This document shows, piece by piece, positions 52,681 through 60,673 of a DNA stretch of 64,000 bases (position 1 is its first letter; each line of letters starts with the position of its first letter). The position numbers and the translations under genes were made by a program. The stretch spans positions 1-64,000 of the forward strand of contig CAMDWG010000013.1 of NCBI GenBank assembly GCA_945878375.1, given 5' to 3'. The DNA comes from Roseomonas mucosa. GTDB taxonomy: Bacteria > Pseudomonadota > Alphaproteobacteria > Acetobacterales > Acetobacteraceae. The notes below the pieces were generated by a model, which was not told where the DNA came from, made no database searches, and saw only the letters and a list, made by a program, of their open reading frames with translations.

Positions 52681-52968
52681 ATGCGTGTCGGCATGCAGGC
52701 ACCGCGCGGATCTCCCGAAGCCTCAGGACCGAGCCCCGCGGAAGCGGTGGCCGCGGCCATCGCCGCACTTGATGGCACGCTGGTTGTCGCGCGCGCCTTG
52801 GCGGAGGCCGGGCGCCGCATCGACCTCGACGGTCTCGACCGTGACGCCGTCGCGCTCTGCGCCGCGGTGATGGTGCTGGATGTGCGGGAGGCCAGATGCC
52901 TGCGCCCCGCCATCGAGGCGCTGCGCCATCACGTCGACAGCCTGGCCGCGACGATGCGCGCGGCCTGA
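52681..52968 (+). CDS. Small helical protein preceding fliO-fliP (95 aa)
   Basis: Unrecognised. It is Ala-rich and helical (AEAVAAAIAALDGTLVVARALAEAGRRIDLDGL...) with a final HHVDSLAATMRAA. The position between divergent flgB and fliO is that of small flagellar accessory proteins in related genomes. It lacks signal or membrane segments; perhaps an export chaperone. It is 36 bases from fliO. Confidence 0.5.
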   Translation: MRVGMQAPRGSPEASGPSPAEAVAAAIAALDGTLVVARALAEAGRRIDLDGLDRDAVALCAAVMVLDVREARCLRPAIEALRHHVDSLAATMRAA

Positions 52969-53004
52969 TCCCTTCAACCCGAGCGCATCCAGGATGGAAA
53001 GCGC

Positions 53005-53283
53005 ATGCAAGAGATCGGCTTGACCAGCCTGATCACGGTCGTCCTCGCACTGGCTGGCGTGCTCGCCGTGCTCGTGCTCGCGCTGCGCGGGATCCGTGCG
53101 GCGGGCCTGGCGCGCGGCGGCGCGCGTCGGCTTGCGATCGAGGAAGCCGTCGCCCTCGACGGGCGTCGCCGCGTGGTGCTGCTGCGCTGCGACGGCCGCG
53201 ACCTGCTGCTGCTGACCGGCAGCGGCCAGGACATGGTGATCGGCTGGCTGCCGGACGCGCCGGCGACGGGGCCGGGCGCATGA
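53005..53283 (+). CDS. fliO: Flagellar biosynthesis protein FliO
   Basis: 92 residues. One N-terminal membrane helix (about 6-27) is followed by a basic loop (RGIRAAGLARGG) and a short beta domain (RRLAIEEAVALDGRRRVVLLRCDGRDLLLLTG). This matches FliO/MopB, a helper of FliP assembly. Its stop overlaps fliP (ATGA). Confidence 0.85.
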   Translation: MQEIGLTSLITVVLALAGVLAVLVLALRGIRAAGLARGGARRLAIEEAVALDGRRRVVLLRCDGRDLLLLTGSGQDMVIGWLPDAPATGPGA

Positions 53284-54002
53284 AGGCCGCCGCGATCCTC
53301 GGCGCTCTGCTGCTGCTGCCCGCGGGGGCGGCGGCGCAGAGCCTCAATCTCGATCTCGGCGGGCAGGGGGCGGGCAGCACGGCGCGGCTGATCCAGCTGA
53401 CGGCGATGATCGGGCTGCTGTCGCTCGCGCCCGCCCTGCTGGTGATGGTGACCGCCTTCGCCCGCATCGTCATCGTGCTCGCGCTGCTGCGGACGGCGAT
53501 CGGCGCGCCATCCATCCCGCCCAACCCGGTGCTGGTGGCGCTGGCGCTGTTCCTGACGCTGTTCGTGATGGAGCCCGCCTTGCTCGCCAGCTGGCAGCAG
53601 GGCATCCGGCCGATGGCCGAGGGCGCGGTCGGCGAAGTGGACGGGCTGATCGCGGCGGCGGAGCCGTTCCGGCGCTTCATGGCCGCGCAGGTGCGCGACG
53701 CCGACCTCGCGCTGTTCCTCGACATGGCGAACCTGCCGCAAGCGGCGGCGGAGGACGCGCCCTGGCGCGCGCTGATGCCGGCCTTCCTGGTCAGCGAGCT
53801 GCGCCGCGCCTTCGAGATCGGCTTCCTGCTGTTCCTGCCCTTCCTGGTCATCGACCTGGTGGCGGCGAGCGTGCTGATGTCGCTCGGCATGATGATGCTG
53901 CCGCCGACTGTGGTGGCGCTGCCCTTCAAGCTGGCCTTCTTCGTCCTGGTCGATGGCTGGCGGCTGGTGGCCGGCAGCCTTGTCCAGGGCTTCGCGCAGT
54001 AG
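53280..54002 (+). CDS. fliP: Flagellar export protein FliP
   Basis: 240 residues. Signal peptide (ending GAAAQ), then the FliP core: IQLTAMIGLLSLAPALLVMVTAFARIVIVLALLR, PNPVLVALALFLTLFVM, and ALMPAFLVSELRRAFEIGFLLFLPFLVIDLVAASVLMSLGMMMLPP. It forms the export gate with FliQ and FliR. Convergent with speE, 19 bases apart. Confidence 0.94.
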   Translation: MKAAAILGALLLLPAGAAAQSLNLDLGGQGAGSTARLIQLTAMIGLLSLAPALLVMVTAFARIVIVLALLRTAIGAPSIPPNPVLVALALFLTLFVMEPALLASWQQGIRPMAEGAVGEVDGLIAAAEPFRRFMAAQVRDADLALFLDMANLPQAAAEDAPWRALMPAFLVSELRRAFEIGFLLFLPFLVIDLVAASVLMSLGMMMLPPTVVALPFKLAFFVLVDGWRLVAGSLVQGFAQ

Positions 54003-54021
54003 TCCCGGTGGCGCGGGCGCC

Positions 54022-54888
54022 TCAGCGCGGCAGGTGGCGGGCGATGTAGGGCGGAAGGGTGAAGGCGCCCACATGCATCTCCGGCGTCCAGTAGCCGGTG
54101 GTGTCGAGAACGCCCGCCACATCCGCCCGCCGGCGGATCTCCGCCACATCCACCTGGCGCAGCGACGCATCCTTCGCGGCCCAGCCCAGCGTCATGAAGC
54201 CGCCCACATAGGTCGGCACCGCCGCGACATAGGCCGAGACATCGGAGAAGAACTGCGCGCGGCGCAGTGAGGTCTCGCGCAGTTCATCGGCCTGCATCGC
54301 CGGCACGCCGCACTGGTTCACGATCACGCCGCGGTCGGTCAGGATGCGGGCGCAATTGGCGTAGAATTCGTCGGTGAACAGCACCTCGCCGACCCCGATC
54401 GGGTCGGTGCTGTCCACGATGATCGCATCGAAACTGCCGGACGCCGCCTGGCGGACATAGTCGATGCCATCGCCGGTGATGACCTCGGCGCGCGGGTCGG
54501 TCCACGCATCGCCCGCGATGGCGGGCATGAATTCCTTCGCCAGGCGCATCACTTCCCCGTCGATCTCGACCATCACCGCGCGTTCGACGGTGCGGTGCTG
54601 CAGCACACGCTTCAGCACGCCGCCATCGCCGGCGCCGATGATCAGCACGCGCTTGGCGTCGCCATGCGCCAGCAGCGGCACATGGGCGATCATCTCCTGG
54701 TAGACGAACTCATCCATCTCGGTGATCTGCACGACGCCGTCGAGCAGCATGACGCGGCCATGGGTGTGGCTTTCGAACACCATGATGTCCTGGAAGTCGG
54801 ACTTCACGCGGGCGAGTTCCCGCTTCACCAGGAAGCGCTGGCCCCATTCGGCGTAGAGCGTCTCGTTCACCCAGGAATCGGTCGGCAT
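54022..54888 (-). CDS. speE: Spermidine synthase SpeE
   Basis: 288 residues. Aminopropyltransferase motifs: ETLYAEWGQRFLVKRELAR, VMLLDGVVQITEMDEFVYQEM, GAGDGGVLKRVLQH (decarboxylated-SAM binding), and DSTDPIGVGEVLF with the catalytic Asp. Transfers aminopropyl to putrescine using product of SpeD encoded just upstream. 75 bases after speD, with a terminator in between. Confidence 0.93.
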   Translation of the reverse strand: MPTDSWVNETLYAEWGQRFLVKRELARVKSDFQDIMVFESHTHGRVMLLDGVVQITEMDEFVYQEMIAHVPLLAHGDAKRVLIIGAGDGGVLKRVLQHRTVERAVMVEIDGEVMRLAKEFMPAIAGDAWTDPRAEVITGDGIDYVRQAASGSFDAIIVDSTDPIGVGEVLFTDEFYANCARILTDRGVIVNQCGVPAMQADELRETSLRRAQFFSDVSAYVAAVPTYVGGFMTLGWAAKDASLRQVDVAEIRRRADVAGVLDTTGYWTPEMHVGAFTLPPYIARHLPR

Positions 54889-54910
54889 GGCGTCACCCGT
54901 TCGTCACATG

Positions 54911-54940
54911 AAAAGGGCCGGACCCTTCGGCCCGGCCCTT
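54911..54940 (-). terminator. Rho-independent terminator between speD and speE
   Basis: Minus strand: stem AAGGGCCGG with CCGGCCCTT (54932-54940 and 54913-54921) and a TTTT tract after it. Probably attenuates readthrough from speD into speE. Confidence 0.7.
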
Positions 54941-54963
54941 CCGTCGCAGAAATCGCCCCGGCG

Positions 54964-55416
54964 TCAGCCGATCAGGCCGCGCTTGTGCTCGGCAAGCTGC
55001 ACGCGCTCGGGCTGGAAGCCCTTCTTCAGCGCGGGGATCGCCTTGGCGGGATCGCATTCGCCGCACATGAAGATGTCGATCGCCGCATAGTCGCGTTCCG
55101 GCCAAGTGTGGATCGAGACATGGCTCTCCGCCAGCACCAGCACGCCCGACACGCCGCCATTCGGCGAGAAGTGGTGGAAATGGCCGTGCAGGATGGTCGC
55201 ACCGGCCGCCAGCGCGCCTTCGCGCAGCGTCGCGTCGATGTGATCCGGATCGTCGAGCTTCGTCGCGCCCCACAGATCCACGATCAGGTGCACGCCGGCG
55301 AAACGCAGGCCACCCCGGTTGATGAAGTAGTCGCGTTCGACCTCGTTCGAGACGGTGTCGATCCGGGTGTCGCTCGGCATATCCGAGACCATCCCCGGTT
55401 GGACGAGAGCTTCCAT
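54964..55416 (-). CDS. speD: S-adenosylmethionine decarboxylase proenzyme SpeD
   Basis: 150 residues from ATG 55416 with GGAG upstream. The pyruvoyl-forming cleavage site lies in LAESHVSIHTWPE (Glu-Ser bond), near residue 88. DIFMCGECDPAKAI and NRGGLRFAGVHLIVDLWGA are further family marks. Supplies decarboxylated SAM to SpeE. Upstream ATGs (to 55503) add non-conserved sequence. Confidence 0.92.
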   Translation of the reverse strand: MEALVQPGMVSDMPSDTRIDTVSNEVERDYFINRGGLRFAGVHLIVDLWGATKLDDPDHIDATLREGALAAGATILHGHFHHFSPNGGVSGVLVLAESHVSIHTWPERDYAAIDIFMCGECDPAKAIPALKKGFQPERVQLAEHKRGLIG

Positions 55417-55543
55417 GGCAGGGCTCCTTCCAGCCAGCAGATGACCTTGGTGGCCGCGATCGGCGGCACCTTGTGGGGTCAACGACGCGCGCATATGGGG
55501 CAAGGGGGGCGGGGGCGCAAGCCAAAAAGACCCCCGGAGGCCG

Positions 55544-55577
55544 AAAAAAACGCGGTTGCCCCCCCAATGCCACGCGG
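55544..55577 (-). terminator. Weak candidate terminator after TPR lipoprotein gene
   Basis: Minus strand: CGCG...CGCGG arms around a G-tract, followed by seven T (55544-55550 on the plus strand as A). The stem is imperfect; T tract is good. Low confidence. Confidence 0.35.
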
Positions 55578-55613
55578 GGCTTCACCGGCTTCCCCCGGGG
55601 TGCAGCCGGAGAC

Positions 55614-58469
55614 TTACCTTGCGACGGGCGTCCCTTCCCGCAATGCGTCCAGCCGGGATGGCAGGCTGCGGGCCAGCTCCACCTCCTGGCGGATGCGAGC
55701 CAGGTCCCCGATCCCGGACATCCGGCCGGCGGTGATGAGCGCGAAGGCCTCCGCATAGGCGCCGTTGGCCATGCGCGTGCCTTCCGCTTCCCGCAACGCC
55801 GCCAGCCCGGCCTCGTCGCCGGCGAAGGACAGCAGCGCAGCGCGGCGCGCGACAAGGCGGCGCGCATCCTCCGGCAACGGGGCCGGTGTTGGCGGCAGGG
55901 TTTCGGCGAGGTGGTTCCGCAGAACGGCCGCCGCGCCGGCCCAGTCCTGGCGTGACGCCAGCATCTCCGCATGCTCGGGCGCGGCTTCGCGCCCGGCTTC
56001 GCGGTAGCGGGCATCCGCTTCCTGGGCAGCGCCCATCCGGGCCAGGGCGCGGGCTTCGGCCAGGGCGCGCGCCTCGCGCAGCGATTCGGGCAGGTGGTCG
56101 GAGGCCGTATCGGCCAGCGCCGCGCGCGCCGCTTCCGGATCGCCCCCGCCCAGTGCGAGATTCGCCATGCGGAGCCCGATGCGGCCGCGCGCCGGCTCGT
56201 CTTCCGCGCGCCGCAGCGCCTGCCCGAGCACCGCCTGGGCGCGCACGGGAAGGTCGAGTTCGGCCAGCCCATCTGCCAGCGCGGCCAGCGCCTGTTCGGT
56301 GGGCGCGCCGGGCGGCAGCAGCGCCGCATGCGCGTCGAACAGCGCAACCGCCGTGATCGGCGATTCCGTGACGATGGCGGCCAGCAACGCCTCCACCTGA
56401 CGTGGGCGCAGCTGCGCGGCGAGTTCGGGGAACAACTGTTCGGTCTCGCGCAGCATCTCGAAGGCGCCGCGATGGTCGCCGGCGTCCCGCCGTAGCGTCG
56501 CAAGGCGAGACCGCGCCTCGCTCTCCAGCGCATCGCCGCGCCAGGCGGCGAGCACGGCTTCCATCTCCGCCGCCGCCCCCTTCGCATCGACCGCCCCGGT
56601 GGCGAGCCGCACTTCCACGGCACGGCGCATCGCGACCGCGCGGGCGCGCCGGTCGCGACCATTCGCCACCGCCGCATAGGCATCGAGCGCGGCGGCGGCC
56701 TGCCCCTGGGCTTCCAGCAATCTCGCCCGGGCCAGCGCGAAGGCGGGGTCGTCCTCGCGGCCCGTGAGCAGCCGTTGGATGGCAGAGGCGTCGCCCGCCG
56801 CCGCAAGGGCTTCGGCCGCCAGCGGCCCAAGGCGCGCCTGCAGCGGTTGCGGCCAGGCGAGCAGGATCGGCAGCCCGGCCGCGATGGCCGGCGCATGGCC
56901 TTCCGCGCCGCGCGCCGTCTGCAGAAGGCCGCGCCAAAGGCCGAGTTCGTCATTCTCCGGCAGGCGGCGGTGGAGCAGGCCATCGGCTTCGGCGAGCCGT
57001 CCGGCCAGCAGCGCGGCGGCGCCGCGCAGCGCATGGGCGGTCGGGTCCTCGGCCATCCTGGGATCCTCGCGCATCGCGAGGGTCGCCACAGCCTGCGCTT
57101 CCGCCCCGAGGCCAAGGGCCAGAAGGGCTTCCGCGTTGCGGAGCCTGGGCGCGCCGCGACCAAGCGGTGGCGCGCCGGCGACGGCGAGCGTCGCGTTGCG
57201 CTCCCGCTGGATCAGGGATGGGAGGGATTCCGAAGGAAGGTCGAACAGCCTGGTCATTCCGGTCGCACCTGTATCGGCGACCAGGTCAGGCCCGAGTTCC
57301 AGCGCCGCGCCGGGCCCGGCACCGGCGATGAAGCCCGCCGGCATCACGAGAAGGGTCGCGGTGTCCGCATGCGGCAGAAGCGCGGCGCCAAGGCGTGTCG
57401 GCAGCAATTCGAAGGTGGCGGCGCGTCGTCCGGTCGACACCGCCTCGCCGCCCTCCCGCAAGGTGCCGACCAGCAGGGTGCCCCCCGTTTCGGGGTCCAG
57501 CACGGCCACCGAATTGGCGGGCCGCGCCGCGCGCAGCAGCAGCCGGGGCGGCGTGCCGGCCTCGATCTCCGGGCGGATGCCGCGCAACGTCGGTGGCGCC
57601 TCGCCGCGTTCCAGCAGCCAGCCATCGGCACGACGCACCAGCCGGGGCTCCCCCAGCGCCGCGGCGGGGATGCGGAGGACGGTTGCCTGCGGACCCCGCA
57701 GGATCTCGGTGGCTGCGAAGGCGCCAAGGCCGAGGGGACCAGGATCGAGCGGGATGTTCGCGTCCAGCACCAACAGCCACACCCCCGCGCGTTGGACCAG
57801 GGCGGCGCCGACATCGGCTGGCGTCGGAAGCAGGAAGCCGCCCGCAACGGCGCGGACGATCGGGATCCGGGGTGCGGGCGGTGCCGAGAGCCGGGAGACG
57901 GACGGTGATGAGGCGGCTGGGGCGGCCGTGGCGGTGCCCGGGGGCGCGCCCAAGGGCGTATTCCGGGGCGTAATTTGGGGCGTACTTTGGGGCGTAGTCT
58001 GGGGCGTGGTCGTCGTCGTGGTCGTGGTCGTGCGCGGGGGCGCGGTCGGCCCTCGGTCGGGCGTGCGGGCGCTGGCGGGCTGAGCTTGGCGCGCGGGCGG
58101 CGTCGGGGACACCGCGCGCGGCGCGGCACCTGAAGCGGGCGGCCCATCGCCCGCGCGCGGCGCGGCGGCCGAGGCGAGTTCCATGCGCGCCGGCATCGCC
58201 TCCACCAGCACGACATTCCCGATGTGCGGATGCTGCGTGCGTGTCCAGATCTCCGGCCCCGGCAGCCATGGCACCTCGGGCTCGGCAACGCTCTGCAGTC
58301 GGTGGGGCGGGCGGTGGGCGGCGGGGGCGGATGTATCGCGCTGGGCGTCCGGCCGCGCCGCCTCGATCGGCTGTTCCACGCCGAGCTTTACTTGGCCGCG
58401 CTGTGCGGGGCCGGTGCAGGCGGCGAGAAGGATCAGAGCCAGAAGGGGCAGGGCGGCGCGTCGTGCCAT
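55614..58469 (-). CDS. Large TPR-like flagellar-locus lipoprotein
   Basis: 951 residues from ATG 58469. Lipobox ILLAACTG at residues 12-19. A Pro/Thr-rich linker (about residues 110-190) includes nine consecutive Thr and TPQT/TPQS/TPQI/TPRN repeats encoded by five 12-base tandem units. A folded domain follows, then about 500 residues of helical Ala/Leu-rich TPR-like repeats (LARARLLEAQGQAAAALDAYAAV and similar). It follows cheZ by one base, so it is co-transcribed with chemotaxis and switch genes. It could be a periplasmic motor- or stator-associated scaffold; function is not established. Confidence 0.6.
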   Translation of the reverse strand: MARRAALPLLALILLAACTGPAQRGQVKLGVEQPIEAARPDAQRDTSAPAAHRPPHRLQSVAEPEVPWLPGPEIWTRTQHPHIGNVVLVEAMPARMELASAAAPRAGDGPPASGAAPRAVSPTPPARQAQPASARTPDRGPTAPPRTTTTTTTTTPQTTPQSTPQITPRNTPLGAPPGTATAAPAASSPSVSRLSAPPAPRIPIVRAVAGGFLLPTPADVGAALVQRAGVWLLVLDANIPLDPGPLGLGAFAATEILRGPQATVLRIPAAALGEPRLVRRADGWLLERGEAPPTLRGIRPEIEAGTPPRLLLRAARPANSVAVLDPETGGTLLVGTLREGGEAVSTGRRAATFELLPTRLGAALLPHADTATLLVMPAGFIAGAGPGAALELGPDLVADTGATGMTRLFDLPSESLPSLIQRERNATLAVAGAPPLGRGAPRLRNAEALLALGLGAEAQAVATLAMREDPRMAEDPTAHALRGAAALLAGRLAEADGLLHRRLPENDELGLWRGLLQTARGAEGHAPAIAAGLPILLAWPQPLQARLGPLAAEALAAAGDASAIQRLLTGREDDPAFALARARLLEAQGQAAAALDAYAAVANGRDRRARAVAMRRAVEVRLATGAVDAKGAAAEMEAVLAAWRGDALESEARSRLATLRRDAGDHRGAFEMLRETEQLFPELAAQLRPRQVEALLAAIVTESPITAVALFDAHAALLPPGAPTEQALAALADGLAELDLPVRAQAVLGQALRRAEDEPARGRIGLRMANLALGGGDPEAARAALADTASDHLPESLREARALAEARALARMGAAQEADARYREAGREAAPEHAEMLASRQDWAGAAAVLRNHLAETLPPTPAPLPEDARRLVARRAALLSFAGDEAGLAALREAEGTRMANGAYAEAFALITAGRMSGIGDLARIRQEVELARSLPSRLDALREGTPVAR
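57954..58013. repeat. Five tandem 12-bp repeats in lipoprotein gene
   Basis: Units GGGCGTATTCCG, GGGCGTAATTTG, GGGCGTACTTTG, GGGCGTAGTCTG and GGGCGTGGTCGT lie head to tail and encode the Thr-Pro linker in frame. A GTCGTG microsatellite follows at about 58008-58031 and encodes the Thr run. Confidence 0.85.
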
Positions 58470-58470
58470 G

Positions 58471-59055
58471 TCAGGACCCGGACAACAGGCGGTCGATCTG
58501 CGCCTGGCTGACGCCGTTGCCCGGCAATTGGGGGCCATCCGCCAGGCGTGCGCCTTCGGTCAGCGGCGGCGAGGCCGCAGGCGGCTCGCGGCCGTCCTGG
58601 TAGCGGCCGGTGACGGCGGCGATGCGCGCCTCGATCGCCTTCAGGGCGGAGACCACCTTGCCGATGCGCTGGCCGGTGATGTCCTGGAAGCTGCAGGCCT
58701 CATAGATCTGGGTGACCACCGCCCGGAGCGCCTGCGTCTCCTCGGGCTGGAGGCGCGACGCGATGACCTCCAGCGCCTCGCAGCAATCCAGGATCTCGTT
58801 GGTCGCCTGCGCCGTATGGTCCACGATCGCGTCGAGTTCGTCGGTTGCCGCCGGGATGTGGCTTTCCGTGATGTCATCCACCCTGAGACGGGCAATCTCC
58901 TGCTTGGCGCTGGCGACAGTCCGCCCAAGTTCCTCGAGTTCCGCCAGCAGGGCTGCCTCGGCGGCGGACAGGTCGGCGGGTTTGGAGCCCAGCACCGCCC
59001 GCACCGCTGCCTCGATCCGCCCGTCCTCCGTGCCTAGGGGGCTGTCGTCAGGCAT
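58471..59055 (-). CDS. cheZ: CheZ-family CheY phosphatase
   Basis: 194 residues, nearly all helical. The catalytic segment is IYEACSFQDITGQRIGKVV (Gln in FQDITGQ), with TNEILDCCEALEVIASRL before it. The C-terminus ends VSQAQIDRLLSGS, which resembles the CheY-binding peptide of CheZ and FliM. It dephosphorylates CheY-P. Starts 8 bases inside cheY and ends one base before the lipoprotein gene. Confidence 0.85.
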   Translation of the reverse strand: MPDDSPLGTEDGRIEAAVRAVLGSKPADLSAAEAALLAELEELGRTVASAKQEIARLRVDDITESHIPAATDELDAIVDHTAQATNEILDCCEALEVIASRLQPEETQALRAVVTQIYEACSFQDITGQRIGKVVSALKAIEARIAAVTGRYQDGREPPAASPPLTEGARLADGPQLPGNGVSQAQIDRLLSGS

Positions 59056-59428
59056 GGATCATGACCTTCTCGATCTTCTCGCGCAGCGTCTCGGCATTGA
59101 AGGGCTTGACGATGTAGTTCGAGACCCCCGCCTGCTTTGCGGCGGTCACATTCTCCGTCTTGCTCTCCGCCGTGATCATGATGAAGGGCGTGTCCTTCAG
59201 CCTGGGGTCGGCGCGGACTTCCTTCAGCAGCTCGAGCCCGGTCATCGGCGCCATGTTCCAGTCGCTGATGACGAGGCCGAAATTGCCGTTGCGGAGCTTG
59301 GCCAGCGCTTCCTGGCCGTCCGTCGCCTCATCGACATTCTCGATGCCGAGCTGCTTCAGGAGGTTGCGGATGATGCGCAGCATCGTCTTGTAGTCGTCCA
59401 CGATCAGGACCTGCGTGTTCTTGTCCAT
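59048..59428 (-). CDS. cheY: Chemotaxis response regulator CheY
   Basis: A 126-residue stand-alone receiver. Acidic pocket VDDYKTM, phospho-acceptor Asp in VISDWNMAPMTG, MITAESK with Thr, and NYIVKPFNAETL with Lys. Closely CheY-like length and motifs. Co-encoded with cheZ (8-base overlap). Binds FliM to reverse or stop the motor. Confidence 0.9.
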   Translation of the reverse strand: MDKNTQVLIVDDYKTMLRIIRNLLKQLGIENVDEATDGQEALAKLRNGNFGLVISDWNMAPMTGLELLKEVRADPRLKDTPFIMITAESKTENVTAAKQAGVSNYIVKPFNAETLREKIEKVMIHA

Positions 59429-59556
59429 GCCTCACTTCATCCTCTCGCCTGCCGGATCCGCCCGCCTGCCGGAAGGCCGCGGAGCGCGCCCGGCGTTCCG
59501 ACGCGCGTGGTGACCCTAGGGCGGCGCGGTGAACGCATCGCAAACACGGGGCTCTT

Positions 59557-60213
59557 TCAGCGCGCCACTCCGCGGTCGGCCCGTTCCTGGTCCACCCGTT
59601 CGGCGCGCAGCCTCGTCAGTTCCGTTGTCAGCGCGCGGGCGCGTTCCGGGCGCATCGCGGCCATCACCGGGGCGGCGCGCGCTTCGCGCATGCGGTCGAC
59701 GATCGGCACCAGGACCGGCATGTCGAGATCGTCGAAGATCGCCGCCGCATCCCTGGGGCGCATCCCCTCATACAGCTTCACGAGGCCGCGCAGGCCGGCT
59801 TCCTCGCGCTGCGCGCGTTCGCGTTCGAGCGTCTCCAGCCGGGTTTGCAGCGCGGTCAGTTCCTCGACCCGCTGCGCGAGGCGCCGTTCGGCGGCGGTGA
59901 CCAGCTGCTCGCGTTGCGTCGCGGCGGCCTGGCGTGCGTCGATCTCGGCCCGGCGGGCGCGCAGGGCTTCGAGCAGGGCCCGCTCCGCCGCGGCTTCCGG
60001 TCCTGGTGGCGCCGGCGCGGGCGCTGCGGGTGTTGGCTGTGCCGGCGCGGGCTGGGCGAGGGCCGCCATCGGGGCAGGGCGCGGCGCCGATGCGATGCGC
60101 GAGGCTTCGGGCGCGGCGGTCCAGGACACCGCGACCATCCGCTCCGCTTTCACCAGCACGAGCATGGCGGCGCCGGCCAGCGCAAACGGCAGCAGGCGGA
60201 GCTTGATGCGCAT
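59557..60213 (-). CDS. MotE-like flagellar motility protein
   Basis: 218 residues. Signal anchor (about 7-25), Pro/Ala-rich linker, coiled coil (about 95-150, ERRLAQRVEELTALQTRLETLERERAQ) and a C-terminal MgtE-N-like helical domain: LVKLYEGMRPRDAAAIFDDLDMPVLVPIVDRM. This is the MotE type, a periplasmic chaperone for the MotC/stator pathway in rhizobia. Located between DUF6468 and cheY. Confidence 0.75.
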   Translation of the reverse strand: MRIKLRLLPFALAGAAMLVLVKAERMVAVSWTAAPEASRIASAPRPAPMAALAQPAPAQPTPAAPAPAPPGPEAAAERALLEALRARRAEIDARQAAATQREQLVTAAERRLAQRVEELTALQTRLETLERERAQREEAGLRGLVKLYEGMRPRDAAAIFDDLDMPVLVPIVDRMREARAAPVMAAMRPERARALTTELTRLRAERVDQERADRGVAR

Positions 60214-60214
60214 T

Positions 60215-60673
60215 TCAGCGCAACCCCTTCAGCGCGCGCAGCAATTCGCGCTCCGCCTGGCTGAGCGCGGCGACGGCGGAGCCGCCGGTGGGGGGGATGG
60301 CGGGCGCGGGCGGCGCTGGAGGCGCAGGTGGGGCTTCGGCGGCCAGCGGCCGCGCATCCCGCACCAGCCCGTCCAGGCGGTCGGCCAGCGTCTCCGCGCG
60401 TTCCACCAGGAAGGCGAGGTCGTCGCGCAGCTTCTCCGCCACCGCGATGCGTTCCGCGACGGTGCGGCCCGCGCCTTCCGCCGTGGCGCGCAGCCGCGCC
60501 AGCGCGGTCTCCGCGGCGCTGGTCGCCTGCACCAGGCTTTCCGCGCCTTCCGCCAGCCCGCTCCCTTCCCGGCGCAGCGTGGCGATGCGGCGTTCGAGGC
60601 GCCAGCCGATCGGCAGCAGCGCGAGCAGCAGGGCGAGGAGAAGCCCGGTTGCGATCCATTCCAGCGTGGTCAT
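60215..60673 (-). CDS. DUF6468 flagellar-locus membrane protein
   Basis: 152 residues. N-terminal membrane helix (about 5-25), then a long helix with QATSAAETALARLRATAEGAG and DDLAFLVERAETLADRLDGLV, a Pro-rich linker and a final AERELLRALKGLR. Matches DUF6468, seen between fliM and motE in alphaproteobacterial flagellar clusters. Function unknown. Overlaps fliM by four bases. Confidence 0.7.
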   Translation of the reverse strand: MTTLEWIATGLLLALLLALLPIGWRLERRIATLRREGSGLAEGAESLVQATSAAETALARLRATAEGAGRTVAERIAVAEKLRDDLAFLVERAETLADRLDGLVRDARPLAAEAPPAPPAPPAPAIPPTGGSAVAALSQAERELLRALKGLR

